Positions 43,315 through 55,149 of a stretch of 64,000 nt of DNA are shown here, one piece after another. This DNA comes from Tachypleus tridentatus (taxonomy: Eukaryota; Arthropoda; Merostomata; Xiphosura; Limulidae): contig NW_027467782.1 in NCBI RefSeq assembly GCF_004210375.1, forward strand, positions 27,321,276 through 27,385,275, read 5' to 3'. A program made the translations under genes and the position numbers. The first letter of the stretch is position 1, and each line of letters opens with the position of its first letter. The notes below the pieces were generated by a model. That model was given only the letters and a program-made list of their open reading frames with translations. It was not told where the DNA came from and ran no database searches.

Positions 43315-45050
43315 ATGATTAAAACAGAAATTAATCGGGTAACCAGCCTAATTAAGCGTCGCATCAACGAACAAAGAGAACAAAACTGGAACGAGTTTTG
43401 TGACTCTTTAGACAAGTCTTATAAAGACCCAGCCACATTCTGGAAAAAGTTCAGAAGTATCTGTAATGACAACTCAACCAGCAAAATTCCTAATCTAAAA
43501 TACAACAACACTGTTGCAACTAATGACATAGAGAAAGCCAACTTACTCGCTGAACACTACAAGCAGGTTTTCTCTACCCCCAATTCGCCGCATTTTAATC
43601 ATTCTCATATGTACACGGTCCAAAATTTTATCCAAAATAACATGGCAGCGTTCAGTTCACATTTCCCGTGCCGTTTGCCTCACGATAACTCTGTCTACAG
43701 TACTGCCCTTCAAAAACTAGTCAAGCCAATCACACCAGCCGAAATAAAACTGATTATTAAAACTCTAAAAACACTGCCCCAGGCGAGGATGGTATACGAA
43801 ATATCATTCTCAAAAGCTTCGCCTTTATTCTTAAAACACCTAACCGCTTTTTTCAACATTTCCTTTTATTCTGGCTATTATCCACCACAGTGTAAATCCA
43901 CCATTATTAAAGTCATACCTAAAACTAACCCAGCATCCAGCAACCCCAAAGATTATCGACCCATTAGTCTACTTAATAACATTGGAAAATTGTTAGAAAG
44001 GTATTAGCTAATCGTATATCATGGTACCTGGAAAAACAAGAACTTCTCTCTGAAATACAAAACGCTTCCCGCAAAAATAGACAGACAGCTGATCACTTAG
44101 CTCGGCTTACCGAATCAGTTATTCAAGGTTTCAACAGAAATCACACCACAGTTGGCTTATTTTTAGATGTAAAACAGGCTTTTGACTCTGTTTGGCACCA
44201 AGGGCTTAAATTTAAACTCTTCCAGTTCAACTTCTCGCCTACCCTAACGAGTTGGATTTCCAGTTTCCTTGATGACAGATTAGCTAAAGTTAAAATCAGA
44301 AATGCTACATCTCACATTGTTCCCCTCTCAGCGGGAGTTCCCCAAGGATCAGTACTCAGCCCTTTGTTATACATTCTTTATGTCAATGATATTCCCTTCC
44401 CGCCGCTCAAACATACTTATGCGTCGCAATATGCCGACGATATCGCGGTATGGAGCATATCACGTGATCCCCTCCTCGCTGCCACGAAAGTTCAAGCCAC
44501 ATTAGACAAGATTACCACCTGGTGTAATACCTGGCGAGTAGAACTCAATGCCTCCAAAACGCAGGCCATAATATTTAAACGTAAAATTACGCGGAAGAAT
44601 AAATCCCTTCCCAAAGTCAAACTGAAATTGGCAAACACTGAAATTAAATTTTCGTCTACTATTAAATTCCTGGGCATCATATTTAACAGAAAGCTAACAT
44701 GGACAAATCACTTTCAGTCAATCCTTTCTAAAATATATAAACGTATCTTTTACCTAAGACGCATCAGCAGCATAGTCCGTGGGTGTAGATCTAGCACGGT
44801 TCTCGCCATCTACAAAACCTATATTCGGCCAATAATCGAATACGGTAACATGATTACGGTATCCGCTCCCTCCACCCATCTTAAGAAATTGCAACAAGCC
44901 CAAAATTTGGCCATCCGTCTCGCGCTCCGTCTTCCCAGATATACTCCTTTAGCATACATTAATAGAGCTAGCTCCATCCCGCCTCTCAAAAAGAGACTAA
45001 TCTATCTTGCAACTAAATACTATAAGAAAGCAAAAACCGGACGCCATTAA
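43315..45050 (+). pseudogene. Jockey-like reverse transcriptase ORF with frameshifts
   Basis: 43315-44007: linker and RT fingers, with NPKDYRPISLLNNIGKLLER. About 44000-45050 in another frame: NRQTADHLARLTESVIQGFN, FLDVKQAFDSVWHQGLKFKL, SAGVPQGSVLSPLLYILYVN, ASQYADDIAVWS (catalytic YADD), FLGIIFNRKLTWTNHFQSIL, and KIYKRIFYLRRI through KTGRH at the end. Lesions: a short stretch near 43780-43825 reads PGEDGIRNIILK in a different frame (two compensating indels), and one shift near 44000. All RT motifs, including YADD, are intact, so inactivation is recent. Confidence 0.85.
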
Positions 45051-45180
45051 CAAACCAAATTCCACTATTAGCAGCTACCCCGTGCTCGTGGCAACGATAC
45101 CTCTCACCTTATAATTACATACACGCCCTGGATGTAAACTCAAGTTTATAACCATTTATGTTTTCCTTTTCAGCATCGGG

Positions 45181-45218
45181 CACTGGTGAGGTTGGTTTCT
45201 TTCGGCGCCTCACCAGTG
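45181..45218 (+). other. Perfect 11-bp hairpin in the LINE 3' UTR
   Basis: CACTGGTGAGG at 45181-45191 pairs with CCTCACCAGTG at 45208-45218, loop of 16 nt. In some LINEs a 3' stem-loop is recognised by the element's RT; that role is inferred here. Confidence 0.6.
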
Positions 45219-45290
45219 AAAGTGGGTTTTCTCGGGGTACTCCCGTTTCCCCCCACAGCTAAATTTCCGTTTGATAGGATCTATAGATCC

Positions 45291-46047
45291 CGGCCCTGAG
45301 AAGAGGCACATCATTTGACTTACTGTATTCAAACATAAATTCTATCATCAGTTTAGTTCTCAAAATTTCAAATAATCATAACGTCTCGTGACAACAACTC
45401 CTGTCCATGTCGACGCACTGTGTTTGCATCTCCCGGCTCTCTCCACGTCAGTCAATCAATCTAAACACATCTCATCGTAAGCCTGTGGATGTGGTTCTGG
45501 ATCTCTCTTCGGCGGGCCTTACCGTGCTGACTCTCAGCTCTCCATGACGCTCCTCCTGATGAAAACTTATACCATATTAGACTCGCGGTCATCTATGACC
45601 ATCACATTCGGAAAAATAAACCATTCGCCAGCAATTGGAACCTTACTCCATCTCTCCTATTCTCACTTACACTAGTTATTCTTGCCATGTGTGGGGTGAA
45701 GAGAAACAGCAGTTTCTGACCGCCCCTGGTTATTTTTCGTTCGTAATGAACGAAATCATAATTTAACCAAAATTCCTACCATGACCTATGAGTGTGAGTC
45801 CACAGATATCCATCTGTGCCACTAGGGGGACTTATTTCACGTCTCTTTGAAGGTTAGCGTAAACGAATGAGTTATATTATCATATTAAGTTATTATGGTG
45901 CTATGATTCATATTTTAGAAATTTAATTTGGTAAAAAATAAAACTCATTTTAGTAGATTAACAAGTAGTTTTGGAACTTTACTGCTTGGGTTTTGTTTTC
46001 CTTCATTTTGAGGTCGTTTGGTTTGACCCCTTTCGAATATTCACATA
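45291..46047. other. GC-richer flank of the LINE, then AT-rich sequence
   Basis: 45290-45720 keeps the base composition of the LINE and may be a further piece of an element, but no domain is readable. 45786-45832 is a SINE-B scrap (minus; GTGTGAGTCCACAGATATCC). Confidence 0.35.
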
Positions 46048-46230
46048 AAAACTGCATAGCGTACTATTCGACCCTAATTTTGATGGGAAAGACTAGAAAG
46101 AAAACAGCTAATAAATGAACTTCAACGTTAGCACTTCTAACCCTTGGTTTACTCTAATCAAGTAGGAGGATTTGACTGTCACTCTTTTAATGCATCCATG
46201 AATTGAAAGTGAGGAACGCGATTCATTTTA
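46048..46230 (-). repeat. SINE-A copy, very old
   Basis: Aligns loosely from GACCCTAATTTTGATGGGAA to GGAACGCGATTCA with many substitutions. Confidence 0.45.
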
Positions 46231-46980
46231 ATTTGTTTTTAAACAGGGGACGGTTAACTGACCCCTGAGTGGACAATGAGAGACGTTAACAGTATATTAC
46301 ACTCGATAATAATTTTAACGGGCAGTAATAAATATCAGTTTATATCGAAACTTCACTAACTTGAATAGCGATAGATGCAAATTTTTTTATATCGAAACAG
46401 CAAACACTATTCAAGACGATTTCATTAACATATGTTACGTTTTTTGCTTATTGTATTTGATAAATAACTGCTACTCATAATACACGACCCGCGTGCTCAA
46501 CTTCAAACAAACATACTTCGATAAACAGCTGCCATCTATCGGTATATTTTTAGATACTACCTTTGCAAAGCAAAAGTTAGTTTAAGTTAAATAAGCAATG
46601 TATTTTATATAATGACGACTATGAATTAGACGGCCAACCAATGCTGAAAAACAGTAGAAACGATCATACCCTATCATAAAAAACAACTGTAATCTGTGGT
46701 GTGTTTAATACATTATATTCGTAATTTACAACAAGTAAACATACATATAATGTTTCCTCTTTCTAAGTGTGAAATTTACCCTTCTGATTTCAACTTCACA
46801 TGACTTTTTACATTATCACATAATACTACAAAACTCCTTTTATTTTCACATGTGTTAAATTAAATTGCATTTTATCGGTAAATTACGTTGAGAGCTTAAT
46901 TTTAACAACAGGTAATGAGTAAAACTGAGTTTAATTCTTACTAAACTATCTACTGAAGATCAAGTATTTATAAGCCAGTT
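46231..46980. other. Unassigned AT-rich sequence
   Basis: Nothing recognised. Confidence 0.3.
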
Positions 46981-47068
46981 GAGGACTTACAAGATGTCGT
47001 ACATTTTGTAAAGACCAAATGACAGAGGACTTACAAGATATCGTACATTTTGTAAAGACCAAATGACA
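46981..47068. repeat. 44-bp direct duplication, two copies
   Basis: GAGGACTTACAAGAT(G/A)TCGT and onward repeated with one difference; a recent tandem duplication. Confidence 0.85.
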
Positions 47069-47122
47069 GCAAAGGACTGGAAACCACAGACAGCCTATGG
47101 ATGTGCTCAGAAGGTTTCATCA

Positions 47123-47403
47123 GGGCTCGGCATGACCAAGTGTGTTAAGGCGTGCGACTTGTAATCTGAGGGTCGCGGATTCGCATCCCCGTCGCGCCAA
47201 ACATACTCCCACTCCCAGCCGTGGGGTCGTTATAATGTGGCGGTCAATCCCACTATTCGTTGGTAAAAGAGTAGCTCAAGAGTTGGCGGTGGGTGGTGAT
47301 GACTAGCTGCCTTCCCTCTAGTCTTACACTGCTAAATTAGGGACGGCTAGAGCAGATAGCCCTCGAGTAGCTTTGTGCGAAATTCAAAAACAAAACAACC
47401 AAA
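47123..47403 (+). repeat. SINE-A copy, full length
   Basis: Complete head, body and tail; low divergence. Confidence 0.85.
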
Positions 47404-48224
47404 CAGATTTCATCAGAAGACGTAACATACGTAACTTTAATTTGTTTAGAATAAAACGAACTAATTATATCTTACCATATTGACAGTAGTGTAACAGACA
47501 TTAATAAATAAATAATTGCACCTATATTGTTTTATATTTTTTTGGGGGGTTGATATTAACCTTCTTGTCCGATAGGTTACGTTCTGTATCGTGAACACTG
47601 ACATCTTATTGTTTAATAAATATAGAGTTTATCGTAATTATACCATAAGGTTAACATTCTCACACTGGAAGAAATGTGAGATCATGATGGGATGTTATTT
47701 CTGTAAGTCATTTATCGAGGTTGTTTAATGATAAAAAATGAGCACAATGGTATACTGACTGTCTCTACTTATAACTAACATGAGAAGAGGTGTGAGTACT
47801 TTATATGTACCAATTGAGTAATTGCAATGAAGCTAGAAACGTTCACAACTGCTAGAAATTTACAGATGTCTAAATGGTATAAAAATGTTTTTGTCACCTT
47901 CAAGCGATACTATTTTTACTACATTAAAACTTTTAAGCACAAAAAATAAAAATCTTTTAGCCAGCCATTATCATTCCTATAACTATTGAGAGTGAATTGA
48001 TAGCCATTAGCAAGTAAATTTTTAACTATTAAGCTTTATCCAAAATTCACTTAAACTTACTGCCTTCACACCATTCGAATGCAACTCGTTTTAAAGACCA
48101 AACATTCTGTTAGAACAATAAAACTCTTAGTTGAAGATGGCTCATATTAAATGTTTATATTTGTGTCCTACCATCATCACTATTAACCAAAAATGATGCA
48201 TCAACACTGTAAATTTCCTTTGAA
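47404..48224. other. Unassigned AT-rich sequence
   Basis: Nothing recognised. Confidence 0.3.
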
Positions 48225-48770
48225 ATCTTATACGTCTCAATCAGGTCTTCTTAAGTCTTCTTCCAAGAGAAAACAACTTGAGAGATTTCAATCTCTTCTT
48301 GTATGACAACCCTTCAAGCCCAGTCATCGTTCTGGTAACCCTTTTCTCAACTGTTACCAATTACATTTTGATCTCTTTGGACTTTTATTCAATATTCTAA
48401 AGACGCAACCTAAAATCTTATATGCAATACTGCTGCCATTATTAACCTGTTTTAGTGGCTTTGGAGATTCTTACGGTTATTTCCATCCAAATTATACTTA
48501 TAATTCAAATGACCATAACCTACATGTATTATCTTGAGTTTTATCATCATGAAAACAACCTACCTGTTACTTATTTGCCAACTAACTAAATCATCTAAAT
48601 CGTTTTATAAACTAGCAGCATCCTCTTCACAGTCAAAAACACTCAAGAACTTACATGTTACAGACTTGTTACTTATTATTGTTAAATTCACCAAATGAAA
48701 CATTTCATTGTTATCGACACAGGATTTTTACATATTTCTAAATCCACTAAATGAAACGTTTAGATGCTAC
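48225..48770 (-). mobile_element. CR1/L2-like LINE 3' part, minus strand
   Basis: The minus strand reads VFDCEEDAASL then NDLDDLVSWQISNR, a KILGC-like segment, VEKRVTRTMTGLEGLSYKKR and LKSLKLFSLGRRLKK before a stop. The CEEDA-DL-DDL--LVSWA block matches the copy at 41400, so both come from one family. Older and truncated. Confidence 0.7.
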
Positions 48771-48810
48771 TGACGTCGCCTTGTTAGATATTATTAATGA
48801 GTCCATTAAT

Positions 48811-49086
48811 TTGTTTGTGTGTTTTGAATTTCGCGCAAAGCTACTCGAGGGCTATCTGTGTTAGCCGTCCTTAATTTGGCAGTGTAAGTCTAGAGGGAAG
48901 GCAGCTAGTCATCACCACCCACCGCCAATTCTTGGGCTACTCTTTTACCAACGAATAGTGGGATTGACCATCACATTTTAACGCCTCTCCCGGCTGAAAG
49001 GATAGCATTTCTGGTGTTAGAGGGATTCGAACCTTCGACCCTCAGATTATGAGTCCGACGTCTTAACCCACCTGGCCATGCTGGAC
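48811..49086 (-). repeat. SINE-A copy, full length
   Basis: Complete; the head ends GGCCATGCTGGACC. Confidence 0.85.
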
Positions 49087-49677
49087 CTATGTCTTTTAAT
49101 TAAAACATTGAAATTTTGAAGTTCTTTTATTTTAAATTGGAGAACTTAGAAGATATACCAGATTATGTGGCCATTCTTTTAAAGATACTTATAAATAATA
49201 ACTCTAGAACACCGTTTGTGTTATCACAGAGGAATTTATGTGGTGTGGATAAAACTGCTGAACAGTCGTACAGTTTGTTTGTTAACAAAACACATTTTTT
49301 TAGGTGTTGAACGTCCTAGAACTTTCATTTCTGAATAACTCATAGTTTCTCGAAACACATTCCTAATTCTATTTCGAAACTAATACTTGACATGTTGACA
49401 AACAAATTGATCCCAAACGTGTTGTGTCCTAAGGGTATATCATAACCAAGAAGTACAAATTTTTCGTAAGTTTTATGTACCAAAATAGTTCCGTTATGAT
49501 ATTTTTATGCTAACTAATCCATGAAACAAAATATGCTTTCATGTTATGAAGCTTCTTCCAAGCCGAACGAAAACATCCTAATCATTTAAATAAACTACAC
49601 AAATCTGATTCGGTCACCCCTTGAAAGCGGTCATTCAATCACAGTCCCTTTTTCTGTTTACATAATCCCTAATTGTG
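49087..49677. other. Unassigned AT-rich sequence
   Basis: A 64-codon frame at 49116 (+) has no motif. Confidence 0.3.
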
Positions 49678-49679
49678 TA

Positions 49680-49749
49680 CAGTGGAACCCCTCTAATCAG
49701 GCCAGTCTGTCTCAGTCATGAAGGTGACTGCTTTATAGGGGTTCCACTG
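49680..49749. mobile_element. 70-bp pogo/Tigger-like MITE
   Basis: Ends CAGTGGAACCCCT and AGGGGTTCCACTG are perfect inverted repeats, flanked by TA on both sides (49678-49679, 49750-49751). CAGTGGAACC ends with TA duplication are typical of pogo/Tigger elements. The interior is about 44 bp with no coding capacity, near the minimum for a mobile unit. Confidence 0.7.
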
Positions 49750-49751
49750 TA

Positions 49752-50282
49752 TTGGGTCGAAACTATACAAGAATGGTATTCCAAGTGTGCAGTTTTAGTT
49801 ATGTATTTTGATTTTACTTCATATTGCACAGAGATGTATGTGAGAGAACATAAGTATCTGAATTTTAAAAAGGAAGTCCTATTATAAATAAATTAGCTTT
49901 AGTCTGAACTTAATTTTAACTATAATTCCACATGTGTATTGCTTTAAAGTTATTTGAATTTTTAGCGAGTTGTTCTCTTACACATATTATCCAAACAGTA
50001 AGAGCAGTATTTTGAGATAAAAACAACAACAAACAAGAGTGATTCTTCTTAGATATAAGTAAAAATAATCTATGGACGCACAATATTTATTGGAGAAATT
50101 TATCATATAACGAGGTTGGATTTTTAAAATAACCCAAATTTGATCTGTTATAGGTGGCGTATTTTTTACATTTTAAGAAATATCATTTCGTTTTATAAAC
50201 ACAAATCACGTGATCAAACATGAGATTATATGGACCATCCCTCTTCAATAAATATTTATTTTATATTTCAAAAAATGTTTGG
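49752..50282. other. Unassigned AT-rich sequence
   Basis: Nothing recognised. Confidence 0.3.
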
Positions 50283-50382
50283 ATCCCGCTAGTACAGCGG
50301 CAACTCTCCGGATTTATAACGCTAAAGTCAGGGGTTTGATTCCACTCGGTGGCTCAGCAGACAACCTCACAACACAAACACC
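50283..50382 (+). repeat. SINE-C copy
   Basis: CCCGCTAGTACAGCGGCAAC head, diverged B box, shortened tail ending in CACAACACAAAC. Confidence 0.75.
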
Positions 50383-50488
50383 CTAAATGTTTGATCTCTT
50401 TAGTTAGAAATTAAAACATTTCAAACTTAAATTACTTTTAGAGTATGAGTTTATAGAAATCTTTCATAAACGAACCAGTTTGTTTCTG

Positions 50489-51525
50489 GCCTGTCCTTCT
50501 ATGACTAGTGGAAAGCTTCATGGTTTATAACCTGTCCTTCTATGACTAGTGGAAAGCTTCATGGTTTATAACCTGTCCTTCCTAGTGGAAAGCTTCATGG
50601 ACCTGTCCTTCTATACTAGTGGAAAGCTTCTGTATAACCTTCTATGACTGGTTTATAAGTCCTTCTATGGTGGAAAGCTTCATGGTTTAAAGCTTCATGG
50701 TTTATAACCTGTCCTTCTATGACTAGTGGAAAGCTTCATGGTTTATAACCTGTCCTTCTATGACTAGTGGAAAGCTTCATGGTTTATAACCTGTCCTTCT
50801 ATGACTAGTGGAGCTTCATGGTGTCCTTCTATGAAAGCTTCATGGTTTATAACCTGTCCTTCTATGACTAGTGGAAAGCTTCATGGTTTATAACCTGTCC
50901 TTCTATGACTAGTGGAAAGCTTCATGGTTTATAACCTGTCCTTCTATGACTAGTGGAAAGCTTCATGGTTTATAACCTGTCCTTCTATGACTAGTGGAAA
51001 GCTTCATGGTTTATAACCTGTCCTTCTATGACTAGTGGAAAGCTTCATGGTTTATAACCTGTCCTTCTATGACTAGTGGAAAGCTTCATGGTTTATAACC
51101 TGTCCTTCTATGACTAGTGGAAAGCTTCATGGTTTATAACCTGTCCTTCTATAACTAGTGGAAAGCTTCATGGTTTATAACCTGTCCTTCTATGACTAGT
51201 GGAAAGCTTCATGGTTTATAACCTGTCCTTCTATGACCTTCATGGTTTATATGACTAGTGGAAAGCTTCATGGTTTATAACCTGTCCTTCTATGACTAGT
51301 GGAAAGCTTCATGGTTTATAACCTGTCCTTCTATGACTAGTGGAAAGCTTCATGGTTTATAACCTGTCCTATCTATGACTAGTGGAAAGCTTCATGGTTT
51401 ATAACCTGTCCTTCTATGACTAGCGGAAAGCTTCATGGTTTATAACCTGTCCTTCTATAACTAGTGGAAAGCTTCATGGTTTATTACCTGTCCTTCTCTG
51501 ACTAGCAGAAAGCTTCATGGTTTAC
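50489..51525. repeat. Tandem array, 41-bp unit, about 24 copies
   Basis: Unit CCTGTCCTTCTATGACTAGT then GGAAAGCTTCATGGTTTATA, A; one HindIII site (AAGCTT) per unit. Scrambled partial units at 50580-50700, 50815-50835 and 51235-51250 contrast with near-identical units elsewhere: either true rearrangement or assembly errors. Confidence 0.9.
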
Positions 51526-51649
51526 AAAGTTAAATTCGTCGACTGAGACTTCAGCAGATACTTCGAAAATAATCCGTTGTTTGTCTCTGTGCTAAATGAA
51601 AGAAACCTCCAATGTTTACTGTAGCCAATGTGTTTTAAAATTGAGACAG

Positions 51650-52045
51650 TATTTGTTGTTGTTGTTTATCTTGTTGTCTGACAGGATTTGTTGTTGTTGT
51701 TTATTTAGTTGTCTGACAGGATTTGTTGTTGTTGTTTATTTAGTTGTCTGACACGATTTGTTGTTGTTGTTTATCTAGTTGTCTGACAGGTATATATTTG
51801 TTGTTGTTGTTTATCTAGTTGTCTGACAGTATATATTTGTTGTTGTTGTTTATCTATTTGTCTGACAGTATATATTTGTTGTTGTTGTTTATCTAGTTGT
51901 CTGACAGTATTTGTTGTTGTTGTTTATCCAGTTGTCTGAAAGGGTTTGTTGTTGTTGTTTATCTAGTTGTCTGACAGGATTTGTTGTTGTTGTTTATCTA
52001 GTTGTATATATTTGTTATTGTTTAGCTAGTTGTATATATCTGTTG
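51650..52045. repeat. Tandem array, 34-40 bp unit with (TTG)n core, about 11 copies
   Basis: Unit TTTGTTGTTGTTGTTTATCT then AGTTGTCTGACAG, with length variants that insert TATATA. Confidence 0.85.
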
Positions 52046-52811
52046 TTGTTGTGCTGAAACCTACAAAGTGAGTTACCTGCTTTCTGTCCAGTGCGGGAAG
52101 TTGAAAACTGGATATTGATGTTACATAGTAATTTTCCAAACTTACCAGTGACACACTGAGGGAAAAACTCACTGGTTTCAACATAAATTATAAAAAATAT
52201 GTTTCTCTAATGTATTTGTATTTTGATGTAAGATAATGTTCTTTGAATGTACATTTACAACATTCGTGTATATTGATAGCACATCGTAGTTATAAATATT
52301 GCTGTTTATTTTGTAATGTTTATTTAGACACAGAAAAGTTATACTAAAACAACACCATAAATGTCCACCAGAGGCGCTCCATTCTTTTATCATTCAATTT
52401 TGACACTCCACGTTCTCAAATTGGTGAAAACTACCAAAATTCACAGGTGTTACATTTAAGGATTAGTATAAATTTAAAAAAAACAACAACGTAATTTTAC
52501 TTGTATAATTATATGCCTTCTCAGTTTTCTAAACTCTTTTCTTTCCAACTTAAACGTTTCAAAACGTAATGATTACGTTTATGTAGCCAATATAAAAAAA
52601 AAAAAAAATTCTTGTCAAAACGTTTAAGACAAGAAATATTAACTCTGGAGAACAACAAAACCAAAGAATGCAACATAAAGATTTCAACTTTGCAATACAA
52701 TAATTATTACATCGGATCGTCCATAATTAGGCAACAGTGGAGAAGTAATAGAATCATATAAATAACAACATGTTGAGCATTTAAGTCACGAGAGATCAGA
52801 CCAGAAGAACC
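52046..52811. other. Unassigned AT-rich sequence
   Basis: An A run at 52592-52607; nothing else recognised. Confidence 0.3.
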
Positions 52812-53050
52812 GAAACTGTGGACGTAGCTTAGTGTGTCTAGCAAGCCAGAATGTTAATACACCGGCTTAATATTCGAATCCCTTTATCATAAAATTACAT
52901 CATGACTTTGAAGTGATGACAGTAAGACCGACAATCGAACCCTACTATTCCTTTAAAGTAACCTAAGAGTTGGAGATGTGTCTTGTTGATCAGCTGTCTT
53001 CACTCCAGTGTATCTGTTGAGTATTATGGATAACGCAGATAACTCTCGAT
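52812..53050 (+). repeat. SINE-A copy, very old
   Basis: Follows the family from the head (AATATTCGAATCCC B box) through AGAGTTGGAGATGTGTC to GATAACGCAGATAACTCTCG with heavy divergence. Confidence 0.5.
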
Positions 53051-53288
53051 TTTTAATACCTTAAACAAGTAAAAATTAAATACAGGCAAAGTTTCAAGTA
53101 CAGTTAAATAATCTCTCACGTGAGGGGACGCAGACGAACCACAACATTTCTCAGTGAGGGTGGGAATTCTCAAAACTTCCCTCTCTATAAACTAAACCCC
53201 TGCCAAGTTCGTGAACGTTTGCGTCTAACCTCTCGATTAACTTCATGCTAATATTTAAACATATAAAAATGATAATTTTGAAAAATGT

Positions 53289-53396
53289 TAAATACAAAAT
53301 TTATGGATGTTAAAAATAAAGTTCAATGTGTTAATCCTCCATCTTTTCTTTATGACCAGCACCTTTTGGAATTACAAGAGAAAGCTTGTGAATAAT
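53289..53396 (+). other. Short coding-like frame, unrecognised
   Basis: Reads KFMDVKNKVQCVNPPSFLYD then QHLLELQEKACE and TAA. The composition looks like protein, but there is no splice support and it is very short. Confidence 0.2.
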
Positions 53397-53825
53397 AATA
53401 ATTTCAAGTCGTACCTTGTGATATATGTATAACAGCGCGATATCTCCCTCATGAGTGTATATTTCTAATATTGTTTTACCTTTTGCTGTTTTTCTTCAAA
53501 CTTTGCTTTGCTCATATTGATTTCACTTAAGTGGACTGCAAAACGTAAAATACTGAAATCATTTTAATGTAAACTGTAAGTAGAACTCTTAATACTAGAA
53601 TTATTTATGGAAATTAAAATAAATCTCGATAAAGAATTTTTTAATCCTTAATCCTACCGATCCAGTTATTATTTTTTTGCTCTTTGCACAATGAGAAACG
53701 TCCGAAAATGAGCATTTCTTGAACAGCAAGATAAATATGTAGAAATTATTCATAGTACGAGACGTGCATAACAGATGGCAGCACGTGTAAAAGATAAGCA
53801 CGCTAAACGTTTGTTGATTAATTTG

Positions 53826-53937
53826 GAATTAAGCACAAGCTACTCAATGGGTAAGCTGTGCTCTGCCTACCACGGGAATCGAAGCCCAGTTTCTAGCAGT
53901 GTGAATCCACAGACATACCGCTATGCTGCTAGGGGCA
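53826..53937 (-). repeat. SINE-B copy
   Basis: Minus-oriented, complete; the head ends GCTGCTAGGGG. Confidence 0.75.
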
Positions 53938-53961
53938 CGTTGGTTAATTGTCAAGCCCAAA

Positions 53962-54052
53962 GCAATGAAGTGGACGAACCATTTGCAGTTTTGCCTACTC
54001 AGGGGATTCGAAACCCAAATTTTAGCATTATAAATTGTCAACCCATCGAAGG
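53962..54052 (-). repeat. SINE-B/C copy, diverged
   Basis: GGGGATTCGAAACCCAAATT and CCCATCGAAGGG mark the B box and head end; it is in tandem with the copy at 53826. Confidence 0.5.
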
Positions 54053-54849
54053 GTGAAACTCATTTGTTGTATGAAGTCAATGAAAAGTTAAGGTATGAAC
54101 AACACGAGTGTCAAAAAAATAAATAAGAGGGTAATCGATTTAATAAAAGTTGTATTTTTTTGTCTTGATAACATGTATTTGTTTATTTGTCAAACCTAAT
54201 ACATCCATATAATTCATTAATACTATGATGTACAATAACTTAACGTCTAAATATAATTTGTTTGATAACTATTTTTGACACCTCCGAGATTTGAATTTGT
54301 GTCTTACAACAAAAGGTGAATAAGAAGACATTAGAGTAGAGCTCGTTCATAAGTTAGTGTTTTAACCTATGTGAGACTGTAGGTATACAACAACCTTACT
54401 TAAACAAATATTCATATCACTAATGAAATAAATAAACCAACATAAGAAATACACGTTTCAGTTGTTTTTTCTGAAACAATGAGAGAAAAATATGTCTAGA
54501 AATAATGTATTTTCTGTTGCTGATTGTGTACTTATAGTGTTGTGGCTTGTACAACGTGCTTCCAATTTATCTGCTTCTTTAATTTTGTCTAGTTAATACT
54601 GAGTTAATAGCATCCTTCAAATTGAAGCTAATAAACGGATAATTTATTACGACTTCCGTGCACTCATGAAGAATTGAATCTTTATGGAGAAGTAAAATAA
54701 GGTTTCAGGAAACTGTTTGTCCGCTCAAACCCGGATTATGATCCTATTACGATTAGTATCAAAATCAGTGAAAAAACGTTATTAAAATAACTTAGTATCT
54801 AACAACTAATCTTAGATTCAGTCAAAAAAGGTTTGATTGTTTTAAATTT
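54053..54849. other. Unassigned AT-rich sequence
   Basis: Nothing recognised. Confidence 0.3.
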
Positions 54850-55126
54850 GTTGATTTTTTTTTTTAATTTTGCGCAAAGCTACTCCAGGGATATCTGTGC
54901 TTGCTGTCCCTAATTTAGTTGTGTAAAACTAGAGGCAAGGCAGCTATTCATCACCACCCACCGCGAACTCTTGGGCTACTCTTCTCCCAACGAATAGTGG
55001 GATTGACCGTCACATTATAACGCCCCCACGGCTGAAAGGGCGAGCATGTATGGTGCGAACGGGATGCGAACCAGCGTCCCTCAGATTACGAGTCGCACGC
55101 CTTAACACGCTTGGCCATGCCGGACC
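54850..55126 (-). repeat. SINE-A copy, full length
   Basis: Complete; the T-rich end at 54850 is a pure T run. Confidence 0.85.
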
Positions 55127-55149
55127 AAGGCGGATTTTCCTTACCCGAT

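Larger units (their letters stand above)
43229..45290 (+). mobile_element. Jockey-like non-LTR retrotransposon, 5'-truncated
   Basis: GC-richer and better preserved than anything else here. The coding part starts inside the linker before the RT (ELTREIRTLITKRRRLRRQF), so the endonuclease is missing. It is followed by a complete RT and C-terminal region ending at 45050, then a 240-bp 3' UTR with an 11-bp hairpin (45181-45218), a GGTTTTCTCGGGGTACTCCC motif and ATAGGATCTATAGATCCCGG. No clear poly(A). It is probably the youngest LINE in the window. Confidence 0.85.
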
